Shown here piece by piece: positions 1 to 8,244 of a DNA stretch of 47,088 bases. Each line of letters begins with the position of its first letter. The stretch's first letter is position 1. Position numbers and translations under genes: made by a program. The notes under the pieces are model-generated. The model searched no databases and was not told where the DNA came from. It was given only the letters and a program-made list of their open reading frames with translations. The DNA lies in contig JANQFW010000011.1 of assembly GCA_028277625.1 (NCBI GenBank), positions 1-47,088 of the forward strand, written 5' to 3'. This stretch comes from Candidatus Gastranaerophilales bacterium (GTDB lineage: Bacteria; Cyanobacteriota; Vampirovibrionia; Gastranaerophilales; JANQFW01).

Positions 1-26
1 GATTATCCGAAAAAAGGGTTAATTTG

Positions 27-258
27 TTAAAAATCTGTTACATTTTTATATTTACTATATTTTACACGATTTCCTGTTTTATAACTTTGTCTAAATATAG
101 GTTGCGGTTTTTCTTTTGGAATAAGCAATTCTGCTGTTTTTATTTGTGGGGCTAAATCTTTAGTGACTCTAAGCCATTCATCATTTAAGCCTTGATTCTT
201 TTTGACGAGACTTTAATTCTGCTTTTGGATACTGATAAATATTTTCAATATTTATAGA
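27..258 (-). pseudogene. Frameshifted C-terminal gene remnant
   Basis: On the minus strand two adjacent frames each read as plausible protein. One, about 258 to 190, reads ...YQYPKAELKSRQKE. The other, 212 to the stop at 27-29, reads ...LNDEWLRVTKDLAPQIK... and ends KYKNVTDF. Neither frame has a start codon with a ribosome binding site, and each is cut by a stop where the other continues, so a single frameshift in a formerly continuous gene is the simplest reading. The family is not recognised. It lies just upstream of, and divergent from, the chemoreceptor gene. Chance open frames in AT-rich DNA are the alternative. Confidence 0.35.
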
Positions 259-417
259 ATAAATTTAATATAAAAATTTAAAAAAGATAAGGTAGCAATT
301 ATGTCTATTATATTTTCTAAAAACCATATATCCTTAATATATATTGAGTAATGAAAAAATAATGCTATAATAATTTTGACATATAAGGTCTCATTAAATA
401 AAGGAGCAGTAAATAAA

Positions 418-2427
418 ATGTTAAATGGTTTTAAATTATCAACAAAGCTTTTACTTGCATTTATATCTATTATTGTATTTATGATTATCCTTGGAGTTGC
501 AAGTATTTTAGGATTTAATGAATCAAAAAAACAACTTGAATCAATTATAAACCAGATGAAAATTGCAGAAGATGTTAACAGAGCCTTAGTTGATGCAGGC
601 GATGCACAAGCAAATACTCTTCGATACATGATTTACAAGGATCCCAAGTATAATAATATGATTGATGAAGAGCTTGAAAATGTTCGTAAAAATTCAGAAG
701 AAGCAAAATTGAGAATGAAGTCTTTAAAAAATAAACAAAATGCGGATATACTGGTAGACTTAGCAAAAAAGTATGAAAACTATATTGATGAATATTATCA
801 AATAGAGTTAAAAAAACAAAAAGCCGGAGAAATAAGGGCAAAAGAAGCTAAAAAAGTAATTGAAAATATAGTTAAGCTAATAAACATGGAAAAAGAACAT
901 ATCAAAAAAACAACAAAAAGTATAAATGGTACAAAAATGGTAACGCTTGATGCGACTAATGATTTAATAGATATGGAAGATGTCATAACTTCAGCCAATG
1001 AGTTTAGAATTTTGGCGTGGAAATATCAGGCTACAAACGATCCTGAAAAACAAGATAGATATTATGAGCTATGGATAAAAAAAATAGACAAAACAGCAAT
1101 GCTTGTTGAAAAATTAAAAAGAAAATTAAATTCTAATGAGGCTAATGCAGCTATTAAAATGGCCATTGAACAAGTTAAAGGGTATAGACAAAATGTTGTA
1201 GAGTTTAAAAACAATAATATTAATCAAAGAAAAATTCAATATACCAAACAAAGGCCTACTATAGAAAAATTAATGAATAAATCAAGAGAAGTTAGAGATG
1301 GCGTTTATGGTTATATTAGCAAAGTAAAAGATGGTTCGGATAAAGCTATAGATAACTTTAATATATTAATTGTTATCTTATTAGCATTTGCTGTAACTGT
1401 AAGCATTATAGTTGCAATACTACTAACAAAATCTATTATAAAGCCTATAAGCTCTATATCTGATAGTATCAAAAACGAAGCTGAAGATGTAAACTCTGCT
1501 TCAGAGCAAATTGCTTCAGCCAGCCAAAATATTTCTGAAGGTGCTGCAGAGCAAGCATCATCCGTAGCGGAAACATCTTCTTCTTTAGAAGAAATATTGG
1601 CAATGACAAAGCAAAACTCAGATAATTCCAGTTTAGCTAATATAAAAACTACTGAGGCAAAAAATTCTTCTATAAAAGGTGAAAATGCTATGAAGAATAT
1701 GAATGAAGCTATTATAAAAATTAAAAATTCTTCTGATGAGACAGTAAAAATAGTTAAAACAATAGACGAAATAGCTTTTCAAACAAATATTCTTGCCTTA
1801 AATGCTGCGGTTGAAGCCGCCAGAGCAGGAGATTCCGGTAAAGGATTTGCGGTTGTTGCAGAAGAAGTTAGAGCACTTGCGCAACGTAGTGCAGAGGCAG
1901 CCCAAAGTACATCCAGGCTTATAGAAGAATCTCAAAAAAATGCAGAAATCGGCGTATCTATCAGTGATGAAACTACAAATACATTTGAAGAAATCAAAGA
2001 AAACATTACTAGTGTAGCAAGCCTTGTTGAAGAATTGTCCGCATCAAGCTTACAACAATCCAAAGGCATAGAGCAAATATCCACTGCATTAAATGAAATA
2101 GATAAAGTTACACAGTCTAATGCTACCACCAGTGAAAAATATGCAGAATCAAGCCATCAACTGTCATCTCAGGCAAAAGAGTTACGCACAATGATTAATA
2201 AGTTACAAAAAGTTATATATGGAGATAACAACAGCAATAACAATAACATTGAGTTACCACAAAACTCTTTTACCCCTACAGCTAATAAAAAAATAAATAC
2301 ACATATCGATAGCTCTGTAGGTAAAGATAATTCTAAATCTTTATCCTTAAGCAAGTCTAAGAATAAGTCTAAAATTGTTAGTCCTAATGATATTATTCCT
2401 CTTGATGAAGATACCTCGGGATTTTAA
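418..2427 (+). CDS. Methyl-accepting chemotaxis protein
   Basis: This is a transmembrane chemoreceptor of 669 residues that should signal through CheA/CheW to the flagellar motor. The first membrane helix is at about residues 8-30. A helical sensor region follows (about 35-305, four-helix-bundle type), then a second membrane helix ([18 protein letters not shown], about 315-338), a HAMP-like linker and a long coiled-coil signalling domain. The domain contains the classic hairpin tip [18 protein letters not shown]. The tail after residue ~600 is Asn/Ser/Lys-rich and ends [11 protein letters not shown], an acidic-aromatic end common in MCPs. ATG at 418 is chosen because AAGGAG at 401-406 is well spaced; an upstream in-frame TTG at 376 has no such site. 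No che genes lie nearby, so this is an orphan receptor. A strong terminator follows. Confidence 0.95.
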   Translation: MLNGFKLSTKLLLAFISIIVFMIILGVASILGFNESKKQLESIINQMKIAEDVNRALVDAGDAQANTLRYMIYKDPKYNNMIDEELENVRKNSEEAKLRMKSLKNKQNADILVDLAKKYENYIDEYYQIELKKQKAGEIRAKEAKKVIENIVKLINMEKEHIKKTTKSINGTKMVTLDATNDLIDMEDVITSANEFRILAWKYQATNDPEKQDRYYELWIKKIDKTAMLVEKLKRKLNSNEANAAIKMAIEQVKGYRQNVVEFKNNNINQRKIQYTKQRPTIEKLMNKSREVRDGVYGYISKVKDGSDKAIDNFNILIVILLAFAVTVSIIVAILLTKSIIKPISSISDSIKNEAEDVNSASEQIASASQNISEGAAEQASSVAETSSSLEEILAMTKQNSDNSSLANIKTTEAKNSSIKGENAMKNMNEAIIKIKNSSDETVKIVKTIDEIAFQTNILALNAAVEAARAGDSGKGFAVVAEEVRALAQRSAEAAQSTSRLIEESQKNAEIGVSISDETTNTFEEIKENITSVASLVEELSASSLQQSKGIEQISTALNEIDKVTQSNATTSEKYAESSHQLSSQAKELRTMINKLQKVIYGDNNSNNNNIELPQNSFTPTANKKINTHIDSSVGKDNSKSLSLSKSKNKSKIVSPNDIIPLDEDTSGF

Positions 2428-2452
2428 TTTTAAAATTATAATAGATATTTTA

Positions 2453-2495
2453 AATAGGTTGTCCTAAAAGTAATGGACAGCCTATTTTTATTTTT
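2453..2495 (+). terminator. Intrinsic terminator of the chemoreceptor gene
   Basis: A 12-bp stem (2453-2464 with 2475-2486, one G-T wobble) has a 10-nt loop and runs into TTTTTATTTTT. It lies 25 bp past the chemoreceptor stop. Confidence 0.9.
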
Positions 2496-2534
2496 AAATT
2501 TATTATAATTAAGAATCCATAAATAATTTTGTGT

Positions 2535-2571
2535 AAACCTCCGAAAAGTAGTAAATTAAAAACGGAGGTTT
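2535..2571. terminator. Hairpin between convergent genes
   Basis: AAACCTCCG (2535-2543) is perfectly complementary to CGGAGGTTT (2563-2571) across a 19-nt AT-rich loop. It sits 8 bp beyond the stop of the minus-strand gene ending at 2579, so it probably terminates that transcript. The T-tract is short on both strands. Confidence 0.5.
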
Positions 2572-2578
2572 TTCACAT

Positions 2579-2866
2579 TTACTGATGATTTATAGGTGGA
2601 TTGTTTAAACTTCTGTTGTCAATTATAGGACTATTTCCCCAAGAGTATACAACTCCGTTGGAGTTAACCTGATATTCTTCTTTTATTGTATTATTATTTT
2701 CGCCTTCTATAACAAGTTCAATACCAAAACCTAGGGCAGATTCGTCTTCTGCTATTGATTTAAATACATTAACCTCTAAGACTTCGTTGATATCTTCGGG
2801 AGATGTTATTCCAAAACGCTTTTTTAAAACTATTTCTACAGCTTCTTCCTTTGTTATATTTTTCAT
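2579..2866 (-). CDS. Small hypothetical protein, PepSY-like layout
   Basis: The protein has 95 residues and begins MKNITKEEAVEIVLKKRF. ATG at 2866 is chosen because GTGGAG lies 6 nt upstream. A longer open frame to 2944 would run through a promoter-like motif at 2904-2927 and has no ribosome binding site. There is no signal peptide. An N-terminal helix of the EEAVEIV type is followed by alternating strands (GFGIELVIEG, EEYQVNSNGVVYSWG). The helix plus 'VNSNGVVYSW' sheet layout resembles small PepSY-like domains, but I cannot assign a family. The tail is Asn/Pro-rich. The gene is convergent with the chemoreceptor and carries one copy of the window-wide CTCTAAAATACTTTTCAG-type motif 38 bp upstream of its start. 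Confidence 0.6.
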   Translation of the reverse strand: MKNITKEEAVEIVLKKRFGITSPEDINEVLEVNVFKSIAEDESALGFGIELVIEGENNNTIKEEYQVNSNGVVYSWGNSPIIDNRSLNNPPINHQ

Positions 2867-2903
2867 TTTGTACTCCACTTGGGTTGGCTTGAAATAAGGA
2901 CTT

Positions 2904-2927
2904 CTGAAAAGTATTTTAAAATTAGCA
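2904..2927 (-). promoter_or_regulatory. Copy of the recurring promoter/operator motif
   Basis: Read on the minus strand this is TGCTAATTTTAAAATACTTT followed by TCAG. It matches the recurring core and has a TATTATGCT-like hexamer just upstream. It points into the small gene starting at 2866. Confidence 0.55.
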
Positions 2928-2994
2928 TAATAAAAAAATACCACAAATTAAAAAGAAATAAACTAACATAAATTTAATTTAAAACTAAAATTAA

Positions 2995-3471
2995 TTAAAG
3001 CATACTAGTATCAATAGAAAAATCATTTAGAAGTGAATTCAACTCATTCACTAATTCTGAAGGTGTTTTCAAGCTTTGAAATATAGAGTAATATCTGATG
3101 TAAGCGATGTGGCTATAATTTTTTAAAAATTCCAATACATTTTGACCAAGTATTTCTGAGGTTATTTCTTTTTGAGAATTAGCAAAAAAGCTTATTTCCA
3201 GATCATTAACGAATTCTTCCTTAGTCTCTATACTAATATTACATTTTTTGCCGGCTAATTTTATACTTTTTAAAAGCTTTTTTCTGGAAAATTTTTCTTT
3301 TGCACCATTTCTTTTAATAACAAAAACTGAAAAAAATTCTATTTTTTCATAAGTTGTAAATCTTTTTTTGCAGGCCTCGCATTCTCTGCGTCTTCTAATA
3401 CTCGCCTTATCCACTGTATAGCGTGATTCTAAGACTTTGCTATCCTGACTTTTGCAAAAAGGGCACAACAT
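2995..3471 (-). CDS. nrdR: Transcriptional repressor NrdR
   Basis: NrdR is a zinc- and nucleotide-binding repressor of ribonucleotide reductase genes. The 158-residue length is normal for the family. The N-terminal zinc ribbon has CPFC at residues 3-6 and CEAC at 31-34, around the family signature IRRRRECEACKKRFTTYE. An ATP-cone follows from about residue 50 (VIKRNGAKEKFSRKKLLKSI). The start at 3471 has an AGGA element about 11 nt upstream and matches the usual MxCPFC beginning. It is divergent from rarA across 207 bp. No ribonucleotide reductase gene and no recognisable NrdR box pair was found in the window, so its targets lie elsewhere. Confidence 0.96.
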   Translation of the reverse strand: MLCPFCKSQDSKVLESRYTVDKASIRRRRECEACKKRFTTYEKIEFFSVFVIKRNGAKEKFSRKKLLKSIKLAGKKCNISIETKEEFVNDLEISFFANSQKEITSEILGQNVLEFLKNYSHIAYIRYYSIFQSLKTPSELVNELNSLLNDFSIDTSML

Positions 3472-3529
3472 ATCAACGCAATTCCTATCAATACGGTATC
3501 ACTTATTTATAATATCATTATTTATTGGC

Positions 3530-3539
3530 GATAGCTATC
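3530..3539. promoter_or_regulatory. Palindrome between nrdR and rarA
   Basis: GATAGCTATC is a perfect 10-bp palindrome in the divergent spacer. It could be an operator for either gene. A related GATAGTT..AACTATC inverted repeat lies upstream of dnaK. It does not resemble known NrdR boxes. Confidence 0.25.
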
Positions 3540-3678
3540 ACCTTTCTTATGTAACAATTATTAGTACTTATATAATTTAAACTTTAGAAACCGATCTGCT
3601 ATTAATCATTTCATTTATTTATTTGAGCATTTGTGTTACAAGTTAAGAACTAGAAAAAAATAAATAAAGACTGTATAT

Positions 3679-4917
3679 ATGAGCCTATTTGACGTACTGG
3701 AAAACAAAAATAAACAAATACCCCTAGCAGAAATATTAAGGCCCAAAACCCTTAATGAATACCTTGGGCAATATAATATTATCAAAAAAAATTCTGCAAT
3801 ATGGAACCTTTTAAAATCCGGCAGGTTATTTTCTCTGATTTTATGGGGTCCCCCAGGGTGCGGTAAAACAACTTTATCCAGAATTATTGCAAACGAAGCT
3901 AATAGTAATTTTATAGAATTAAGCGCAGTATCTTCGGGCGTAAAAGACCTTAAAGAAACTATTGAAAAAGCAAGAATAGAGTTAAGAAGCTCCGGCAAAA
4001 AAACACTTGTATTTATTGACGAAATCCATCGATATACAAAAACACAACAAGATGCACTATTACCCCACGTAGAAAAAGGAACTATATACCTAATAGGTTC
4101 AACAACAGAAAATCCTTCTTTTCAAATAGCCCCAGCTCTTTTATCCAGAGTGCAGGTTATGCAACTAAATTATATTGATGATGAAAACCTTCTGAAAATT
4201 ATCAGAAAAGGTTATAAGTATCTTATTGATAAATATGGAAAAATAGAACTGGACGCTAAAATTGGAGAATTTATCGTTAATCATTCAAGGGGAGATGCAA
4301 GAATTGCATTAAATATCGTTGAATCTTCATATTTTTGTAGCCCCTACCAAGAAGATTCGCGAAAATTAACTTTAGAACTAATAGAAAATTTAACGCAAAA
4401 GCAAACCATAAAGTATGGAATACAAGAACATTATGACCACGCCAGCGCCTTTCAGAAAAGCATTAGGGGTTCTGATGCAAATGCTGCTATATATTGGCTT
4501 GCAAAAATGCTTTTAGGAGGCGAAGACCCTAGGTTTATATCCAGAAGACTAATTATTATAGCAAGTGAAGATATTGGCAATGCAGATCCAACAGCACTTA
4601 CCATAGCAATGAATGCTCATAAGGCCGTAGAAACTTTGGGCATGCCTGAATCGCGAATAACTCTTGCTCAAGCAAGTATTTATCTTGCTAAAGCAAAAAA
4701 ATCTAATGAAGCAATCATAGCTATAGACACTGCGATGAATGATATAGAGCATAAAGGCTTAAATTATCCACCACCAAATCATCTAAAAGATAGCCATTAT
4801 AAAGATGCCCAAAAGTATGGTTTTGGAGTGGATTATATCTATACGCATTCAAATCCAAATGCTGACCAGCAATTTTTGCCGGACGAAATAAAGAATAAAA
4901 AATACTGCCAAGATTAA
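3679..4917 (+). CDS. rarA: Replication-associated recombination protein A (RarA/MgsA)
   Basis: RarA is an AAA+ ATPase of the clamp-loader clade that acts at stalled replication forks. The 412-residue length is typical. Residues 20-30 (RPKTLNEYLGQ) are the family opening. Walker A is GPPGCGKTT at 57-65, Walker B is VFIDEIHR at 111-118, sensor 1 is GSTTENPSF at 140-148, and the sensor 2 region carries HSRGDARIALN. The C-terminal tetramerisation part contains KSIRGSDANAAIYWLA and the conserved RRLIIIASEDIGNADP. The start at 3679 gives the standard MSLF N-terminus although its ribosome binding site is weak. The gene is divergent from nrdR and appears to be single. Confidence 0.95.
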   Translation: MSLFDVLENKNKQIPLAEILRPKTLNEYLGQYNIIKKNSAIWNLLKSGRLFSLILWGPPGCGKTTLSRIIANEANSNFIELSAVSSGVKDLKETIEKARIELRSSGKKTLVFIDEIHRYTKTQQDALLPHVEKGTIYLIGSTTENPSFQIAPALLSRVQVMQLNYIDDENLLKIIRKGYKYLIDKYGKIELDAKIGEFIVNHSRGDARIALNIVESSYFCSPYQEDSRKLTLELIENLTQKQTIKYGIQEHYDHASAFQKSIRGSDANAAIYWLAKMLLGGEDPRFISRRLIIIASEDIGNADPTALTIAMNAHKAVETLGMPESRITLAQASIYLAKAKKSNEAIIAIDTAMNDIEHKGLNYPPPNHLKDSHYKDAQKYGFGVDYIYTHSNPNADQQFLPDEIKNKKYCQD

Positions 4918-4982
4918 TACATATGAATTCAAAATCTAGCCTATATCTCTATAAATTTTATACTAATAAGTGTGCCAATATA

Positions 4983-5159
4983 TTACTGCCAGCAAACCTT
5001 TCTTTTTTTATACTTAGATCGTTTCTTTTCTTTTCTCTGTAGCTTATTCAAGGCATCCTGAGCATCTGGAGCTAATCCACTAACGCCTTGATCATGGGTA
5101 TCCACATCATAATCTTCGAATAACATTTCAGAATTCCAATTGTTCTTGAAATTACCCAC
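4983..5159 (-). CDS. Small hypothetical protein with a GTG start
   Basis: This 58-residue gene is supported by a GTG start at 5157-5159 with AGGAG 10 nt upstream, and by an open frame with uneven, protein-like composition. The N-terminus is MGNFKNNWNSEMLFEDYDVD, the middle acidic to neutral (APDAQDALNKLQ), and the tail very basic (RKEKKRSKYKKRK) before CWQ. The basic tail suggests nucleic-acid or membrane-surface contact, which is inference only. It lies on the strand opposite rarA and converges with it. No family is recognised. Confidence 0.55.
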   Translation of the reverse strand: MGNFKNNWNSEMLFEDYDVDTHDQGVSGLAPDAQDALNKLQRKEKKRSKYKKRKVCWQ

Positions 5160-5577
5160 TGTTTTTCAACTCCTATAGATCTAAATTATTAAACATTTAT
5201 ATTATAATAAACGTACGGTTCTTGGATTTCTTTAACCTAAATCGCCCAAATTTTAACAAATATATACCAACTCGAAAATGCTTTAGAGATGACCGTAATT
5301 CAATGTTTATAGCAATAAAGCTTTTAATAAACCAATTTATAACTAACATCATCAGGCTGTTTTGACAAAAAAATTGGAAAAAATAATAATTACTTTTTCC
5401 AAAAATAAACCTGCCATTAGGCAGGATGCGATCGGCTAAGATATACCATATGCTCTCTCTTTGTTACTTACTATATTATGCTTTCAAGATTTTTGTACTA
5501 TTACTCATTAGGATAAAAAATAGTTATACTTAAGAGCAATATTTATAAACTCGAAAATTCATTTATTAAAACACTAT
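5160..5577. other. AT-rich intergenic stretch
   Basis: There is no credible gene here. The only clear structure is the terminator hairpin at 5410-5425 on the bioD side. The region upstream of the small GTG-start gene should hold its promoter, but I could not pick a convincing -35/-10 pair. Confidence 0.5.
5396..5425 (-). terminator. Probable terminator downstream of bioD
   Basis: CCTGCC and GGCAGG form a perfect 6-bp stem around a 4-nt loop (5410-5425). On the minus strand it is followed by TTTATTTTTGG. It lies about 150 bp past the bioD stop. Confidence 0.65.
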
Positions 5578-6255
5578 TCAGCCTAAATATTCCAAATCAA
5601 TGCACTCTACAATAACATTTAGCAAATTTTCATTACTAAAATCTATCGAAGGAATACATCCTAACACTTTAATTCCAGATAAATCTTCAATTATTCCAGG
5701 TGCAGTTTTAATCGCTATATCATCTGTAGCTTGAGGATAGTTTGATACTATAAGCCCTAAAACTCTAATATTATATTGTTTTGCGGCATTAATTGTTAAT
5801 AATGTATGGTTTATGGTACCCAAGTTAGGCCTAGCCACAATGAGCAATGGGACATTTATTTTTTTTATCAAATCAATGACCAGGGAATCTCTATAAATAG
5901 GTGCCATTATACCCCCTGCACCTTCTATAAGCACAACATCATGTTGACTAGCCAAAGTACTATAATCCTTCAGAATTTTATCTGTACTAATTTTAACATT
6001 CTCTAATTCAGCAGCAAGAGAAGGGGCTACAGGATGTTTTAAATTATAAGTAGCCAGCGTACTAACGTTTGGGTTTATTTTTTCTACAAATTTAAGGTCT
6101 GGCGCAACTAACTTTCCTTGCTCGGTTTCTGCACCGCTCTGAACAGGTTTAAATACTGCTGTTTTTTTTCCTTTATTTTGAAAATAAGCTGCAAGCCCTG
6201 CAGTAACAACTGTTTTTCCGACATCAGTATCTGTACCTGTAATAAATATATTCAT
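5578..6255 (-). CDS. bioD: ATP-dependent dethiobiotin synthetase BioD
   Basis: BioD closes the ureido ring of dethiobiotin from 7,8-diaminopelargonate, CO2 and ATP in biotin synthesis. The protein has 225 residues, the usual size. The modified P-loop GTDTDVGKT is at residues 7-15, the substrate-binding FKPVQSG at about 36-42, and the second motif LIEGAGGIMAP at about 112-122. The C-terminal half keeps the VARPNLGTINHTLLT segment. ATG at 6255 has GGAGG 10 nt upstream. No other biotin gene is adjacent, so the pathway is dispersed or incomplete in this window. Confidence 0.95.
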   Translation of the reverse strand: MNIFITGTDTDVGKTVVTAGLAAYFQNKGKKTAVFKPVQSGAETEQGKLVAPDLKFVEKINPNVSTLATYNLKHPVAPSLAAELENVKISTDKILKDYSTLASQHDVVLIEGAGGIMAPIYRDSLVIDLIKKINVPLLIVARPNLGTINHTLLTINAAKQYNIRVLGLIVSNYPQATDDIAIKTAPGIIEDLSGIKVLGCIPSIDFSNENLLNVIVECIDLEYLG

Positions 6256-6350
6256 TAGCTAATTACCTCCACTCCTATATTCAATTCAGCTTTTTTATTC
6301 ATTACTTAGTATAGCTTAAACAATTAGATGTAGGATCTATAATCAAATTC

Positions 6351-6383
6351 AAAAAATTGATCCCTGTTCAATACAGAGATCAA
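6351..6383 (-). terminator. Terminator of the Gly/Pro/Gln-rich protein gene
   Basis: On the minus strand TTGATCTCTGT pairs with ACAGGGATCAA (one wobble) around a 5-nt loop and runs into TTTTTT. It lies 36 bp past the stop at 6419. Confidence 0.8.
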
Positions 6384-6418
6384 TTTTATTTATTAAATTC
6401 TTGAAGTTATAAACTTAA

Positions 6419-7150
6419 TTAAAACGCATAGCCTACATTTTGTTGGTTAGTATTAAAACCGCCAAGGTTTTGATTAAATTGGATTGGACTAGCTTGCGGT
6501 GCCATAATTCCAATACCTAAAATATTAGGCTGTGTCTGTGGCTGAGGTGCTATACCCGGCTGCATATTTATACCAATGTTCAAGCCTGGTATTTGACCTG
6601 GCAATTGGTTTGGCAATTGACCTAAAGCTTGACCTTGAGTACCTGTTTGACCTGGTAGTTGTTGAGCAGTATTAAAGCCGCTTTGAAATCCGTTTTGAAA
6701 TCCTTTCTGATAGCCTTTTACAAATCCCATACCAGGACCTTTACCGGGAATACCTGACCCATTACCTGGAATGAATCCACCGCCATTTGGACATTGTTGA
6801 CCTTGATTAGGCTGAGCACCATTCATCTTATTAGCTATTGCTAAACCAGTCTTTAAACCCTTCATAAATGCAGGCCCCGGCATACCTTTACCTGGAGCGC
6901 CATGGGTATGACCCGGCTTACCCGGACCATGATGATGAGGAGCTTTGCCTTTATTATTTAAAAGTTGCATCAATAATTTTTGTATTCCACCTTTAGGCAA
7001 CCCTTTAGCCTTTGCTGAAGCTGGTCCTCCAATATTAATATTTAAAGCATTTGCTGCGGTTGCTTTTGCTGTGGGTTTTTGACTGGCACGTTTCTTTTTT
7101 TGCATTATTGCTAATTTTATTAGCGGTCTCAACTGTGAAACATTATTCAT
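6419..7150 (-). CDS. Gly/Pro/Gln-rich low-complexity protein
   Basis: The protein has 243 residues; ATG at 7150 (MNNVSQLRPLIKLAIMQKKK) has GGAGG 11 nt upstream, unlike the longer in-frame start at 7198. It has no signal peptide. The first 45 residues are basic. The rest is low-complexity: a His/Gly/Pro stretch (HHHGPGKPGHTHGAPGKG), a GFVKGYQKGFQNGFQSGF segment with four G-F/Y repeats, and a Gln/Pro/Gly tail (LGQLPNQLPGQIPG). Such composition is typical of disordered or structural surface proteins; no catalytic motif is seen. The His-rich patch could bind metal, which is inference. It forms its own unit with a terminator. Several other low-complexity proteins lie in this window (26335, 35001, 37271, 46442). 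Confidence 0.7.
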   Translation of the reverse strand: MNNVSQLRPLIKLAIMQKKKRASQKPTAKATAANALNINIGGPASAKAKGLPKGGIQKLLMQLLNNKGKAPHHHGPGKPGHTHGAPGKGMPGPAFMKGLKTGLAIANKMNGAQPNQGQQCPNGGGFIPGNGSGIPGKGPGMGFVKGYQKGFQNGFQSGFNTAQQLPGQTGTQGQALGQLPNQLPGQIPGLNIGINMQPGIAPQPQTQPNILGIGIMAPQASPIQFNQNLGGFNTNQQNVGYAF

Positions 7151-7493
7151 TTTGGTACTCTCCTCCTTGTGAATCTCTTCTCTAGCGTTTATGTGCAATA
7201 TTTATCAGTATCTCTAACAAATAAGAGAATCTAAGCAATAAACAAATGTGTGCAATATATTTATATGCTTGTTTATTAACTCGCAATGAATTTTAATATT
7301 CAGTGGATATACAACTTTAATACTTTGTTAACTATGACTCTCTTATTATTATAAAAACAAAATCATTTTGTAAATTGCTCTTATTTAAATCTTTTTTCAA
7401 TTTTAAATATAATTTATCTACTCAATAGCAAAAAGACTGCTTCTCTTATTCGAGAAGCAGTCTTTTTGCTATTTTAATAATTGAGTATATTGA
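7151..7493. other. Intergenic stretch with terminator
   Basis: The leader of the Gly/Pro/Gln-rich gene occupies about 7151-7350; TATAATAATAAG on the minus strand near 7345 is a possible -10 region. The rest holds the long terminator hairpin at 7424-7473. Confidence 0.4.
7424..7473 (-). terminator. Very strong hairpin terminator of the Hsp20-like gene
   Basis: A perfect 22-bp stem (7424-7445 with 7452-7473) has a 6-nt loop, with the A-tract and T-tract built into the stem. It lies 20 bp past the stop at 7494 and could stop transcription from both strands. Confidence 0.9.
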
Positions 7494-8102
7494 TTATATA
7501 AAATTACCGTTATACTCATCAAACTTAAAGTCTGGTGCTTGTTTTTTGGGAGTTGTGTTCTTTGGCAAATTCCCCTCTAACTTTGGAATTATAAATATAA
7601 GTTTATTATTTTCAATTATTTTTTTTACATTGTTTGCGTCAACTTTACTTGGCAGGCTAAATGACTTATAAAAGCTTGAAGAGTTATAATAATTCTCTTG
7701 TCCTCTATTTTCGTACTTAGCGGAAATAGTAACTGTGTTATTTTTTAATTCGAAATTTACATTTTTTTCATCGTTACCAAACTTTTTTAAATCCAAAGTT
7801 ATTTTATACTCTTTCTCGGTTTCTTCTGTTTTAACAGAAGAAAAGTTAGAGCTTCCAAAAGGCTGCTGTTTATAAAGCTTGCGCTGAAGGTTTCTTGATT
7901 CATTAAAAAATTCTCTAACTTGTTTATCAAACAAGTCAAACATCTCATTGACATCGTTATTGTCAATGTATGGATATCTCTCTACTAATAATATTTTATC
8001 ATTGCTTGCAGAATAAGAAGCTGGTGCCAATCTTATAATACCGCCAAACATTAAAAAAATAAAAAGAATCATTAAAAAAGTATTTTTTTTCTTATCTTTC
8101 AT
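7494..8102 (-). CDS. Membrane-anchored or exported Hsp20/alpha-crystallin-like protein
   Basis: The protein has 202 residues. The start at 8102 (MKDKKKNTFLMILF) has GAGG 9 nt upstream; an earlier in-frame ATG lacks one. A hydrophobic N-terminal segment (LMILFIFLMFGGIIRLA, about 9-25) followed by PASYSA suggests an uncleaved anchor or a signal peptide. Residues ~100-180 match the alpha-crystallin sheet: YKITLDLKKFG, NVNFELKNNTVTISAKYE, then FYKSFSLPSKVDANNVKKII and NNKLIFIIPK. The last motif corresponds to the family's GVL/L-x-I-x-IPK end. Most small heat-shock proteins are cytoplasmic, so an exported one would protect envelope proteins. That role is inferred. A recurring-motif copy lies at 8173-8200. 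Confidence 0.82.
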   Translation of the reverse strand: MKDKKKNTFLMILFIFLMFGGIIRLAPASYSASNDKILLVERYPYIDNNDVNEMFDLFDKQVREFFNESRNLQRKLYKQQPFGSSNFSSVKTEETEKEYKITLDLKKFGNDEKNVNFELKNNTVTISAKYENRGQENYYNSSSFYKSFSLPSKVDANNVKKIIENNKLIFIIPKLEGNLPKNTTPKKQAPDFKFDEYNGNFI

Positions 8103-8172
8103 TTCCCTAATCCTCAATATGCAGATCAATTAAACTAAAACTTTGTCTTATTTAACTAATAATTATATTCTA

Positions 8173-8200
8173 TCAAAAGTATTTTTTAAAAGAAATCTAG
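8173..8200 (-). promoter_or_regulatory. Divergent copy of the recurring motif upstream of the Hsp20-like gene
   Basis: On the minus strand it contains TTTAAAAAATACTTTTGAT. It forms an inverted repeat with the motif copy at 8216-8239 (ATCAAAAGTATTTT against AAAATACTTTTGAG). A TATAAT hexamer lies just downstream. Confidence 0.4.
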
Positions 8201-8215
8201 TATTCTTGTTACTCT

Positions 8216-8239
8216 TGCTAACGCTAAAATACTTTTGAG
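8216..8239 (+). promoter_or_regulatory. Copy of the recurring motif, plus strand
   Basis: It reads TGCTAACGCTAAAATACTTT plus TGAG, then TTATTTAATC as in the 80-nt elements. It sits just beyond the stop of the minus-strand gene at 8245 and no plus-strand gene follows for 800 bp. It may therefore be a half-element or part of a hairpin with the copy at 8173. Confidence 0.4.
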
Positions 8240-8244
8240 GTTAT

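Noticed and set aside
3472-3678. NrdR boxes in the nrdR-rarA spacer
   Set aside because: The only palindrome (GATAGCTATC) does not fit the ACAC..TATAT..TGTGT type consensus and is single.
6256-6350. BirA-type operator or riboswitch upstream of bioD
   Set aside because: No long inverted repeat or conserved leader is present; the spacer is only short and AT-rich.
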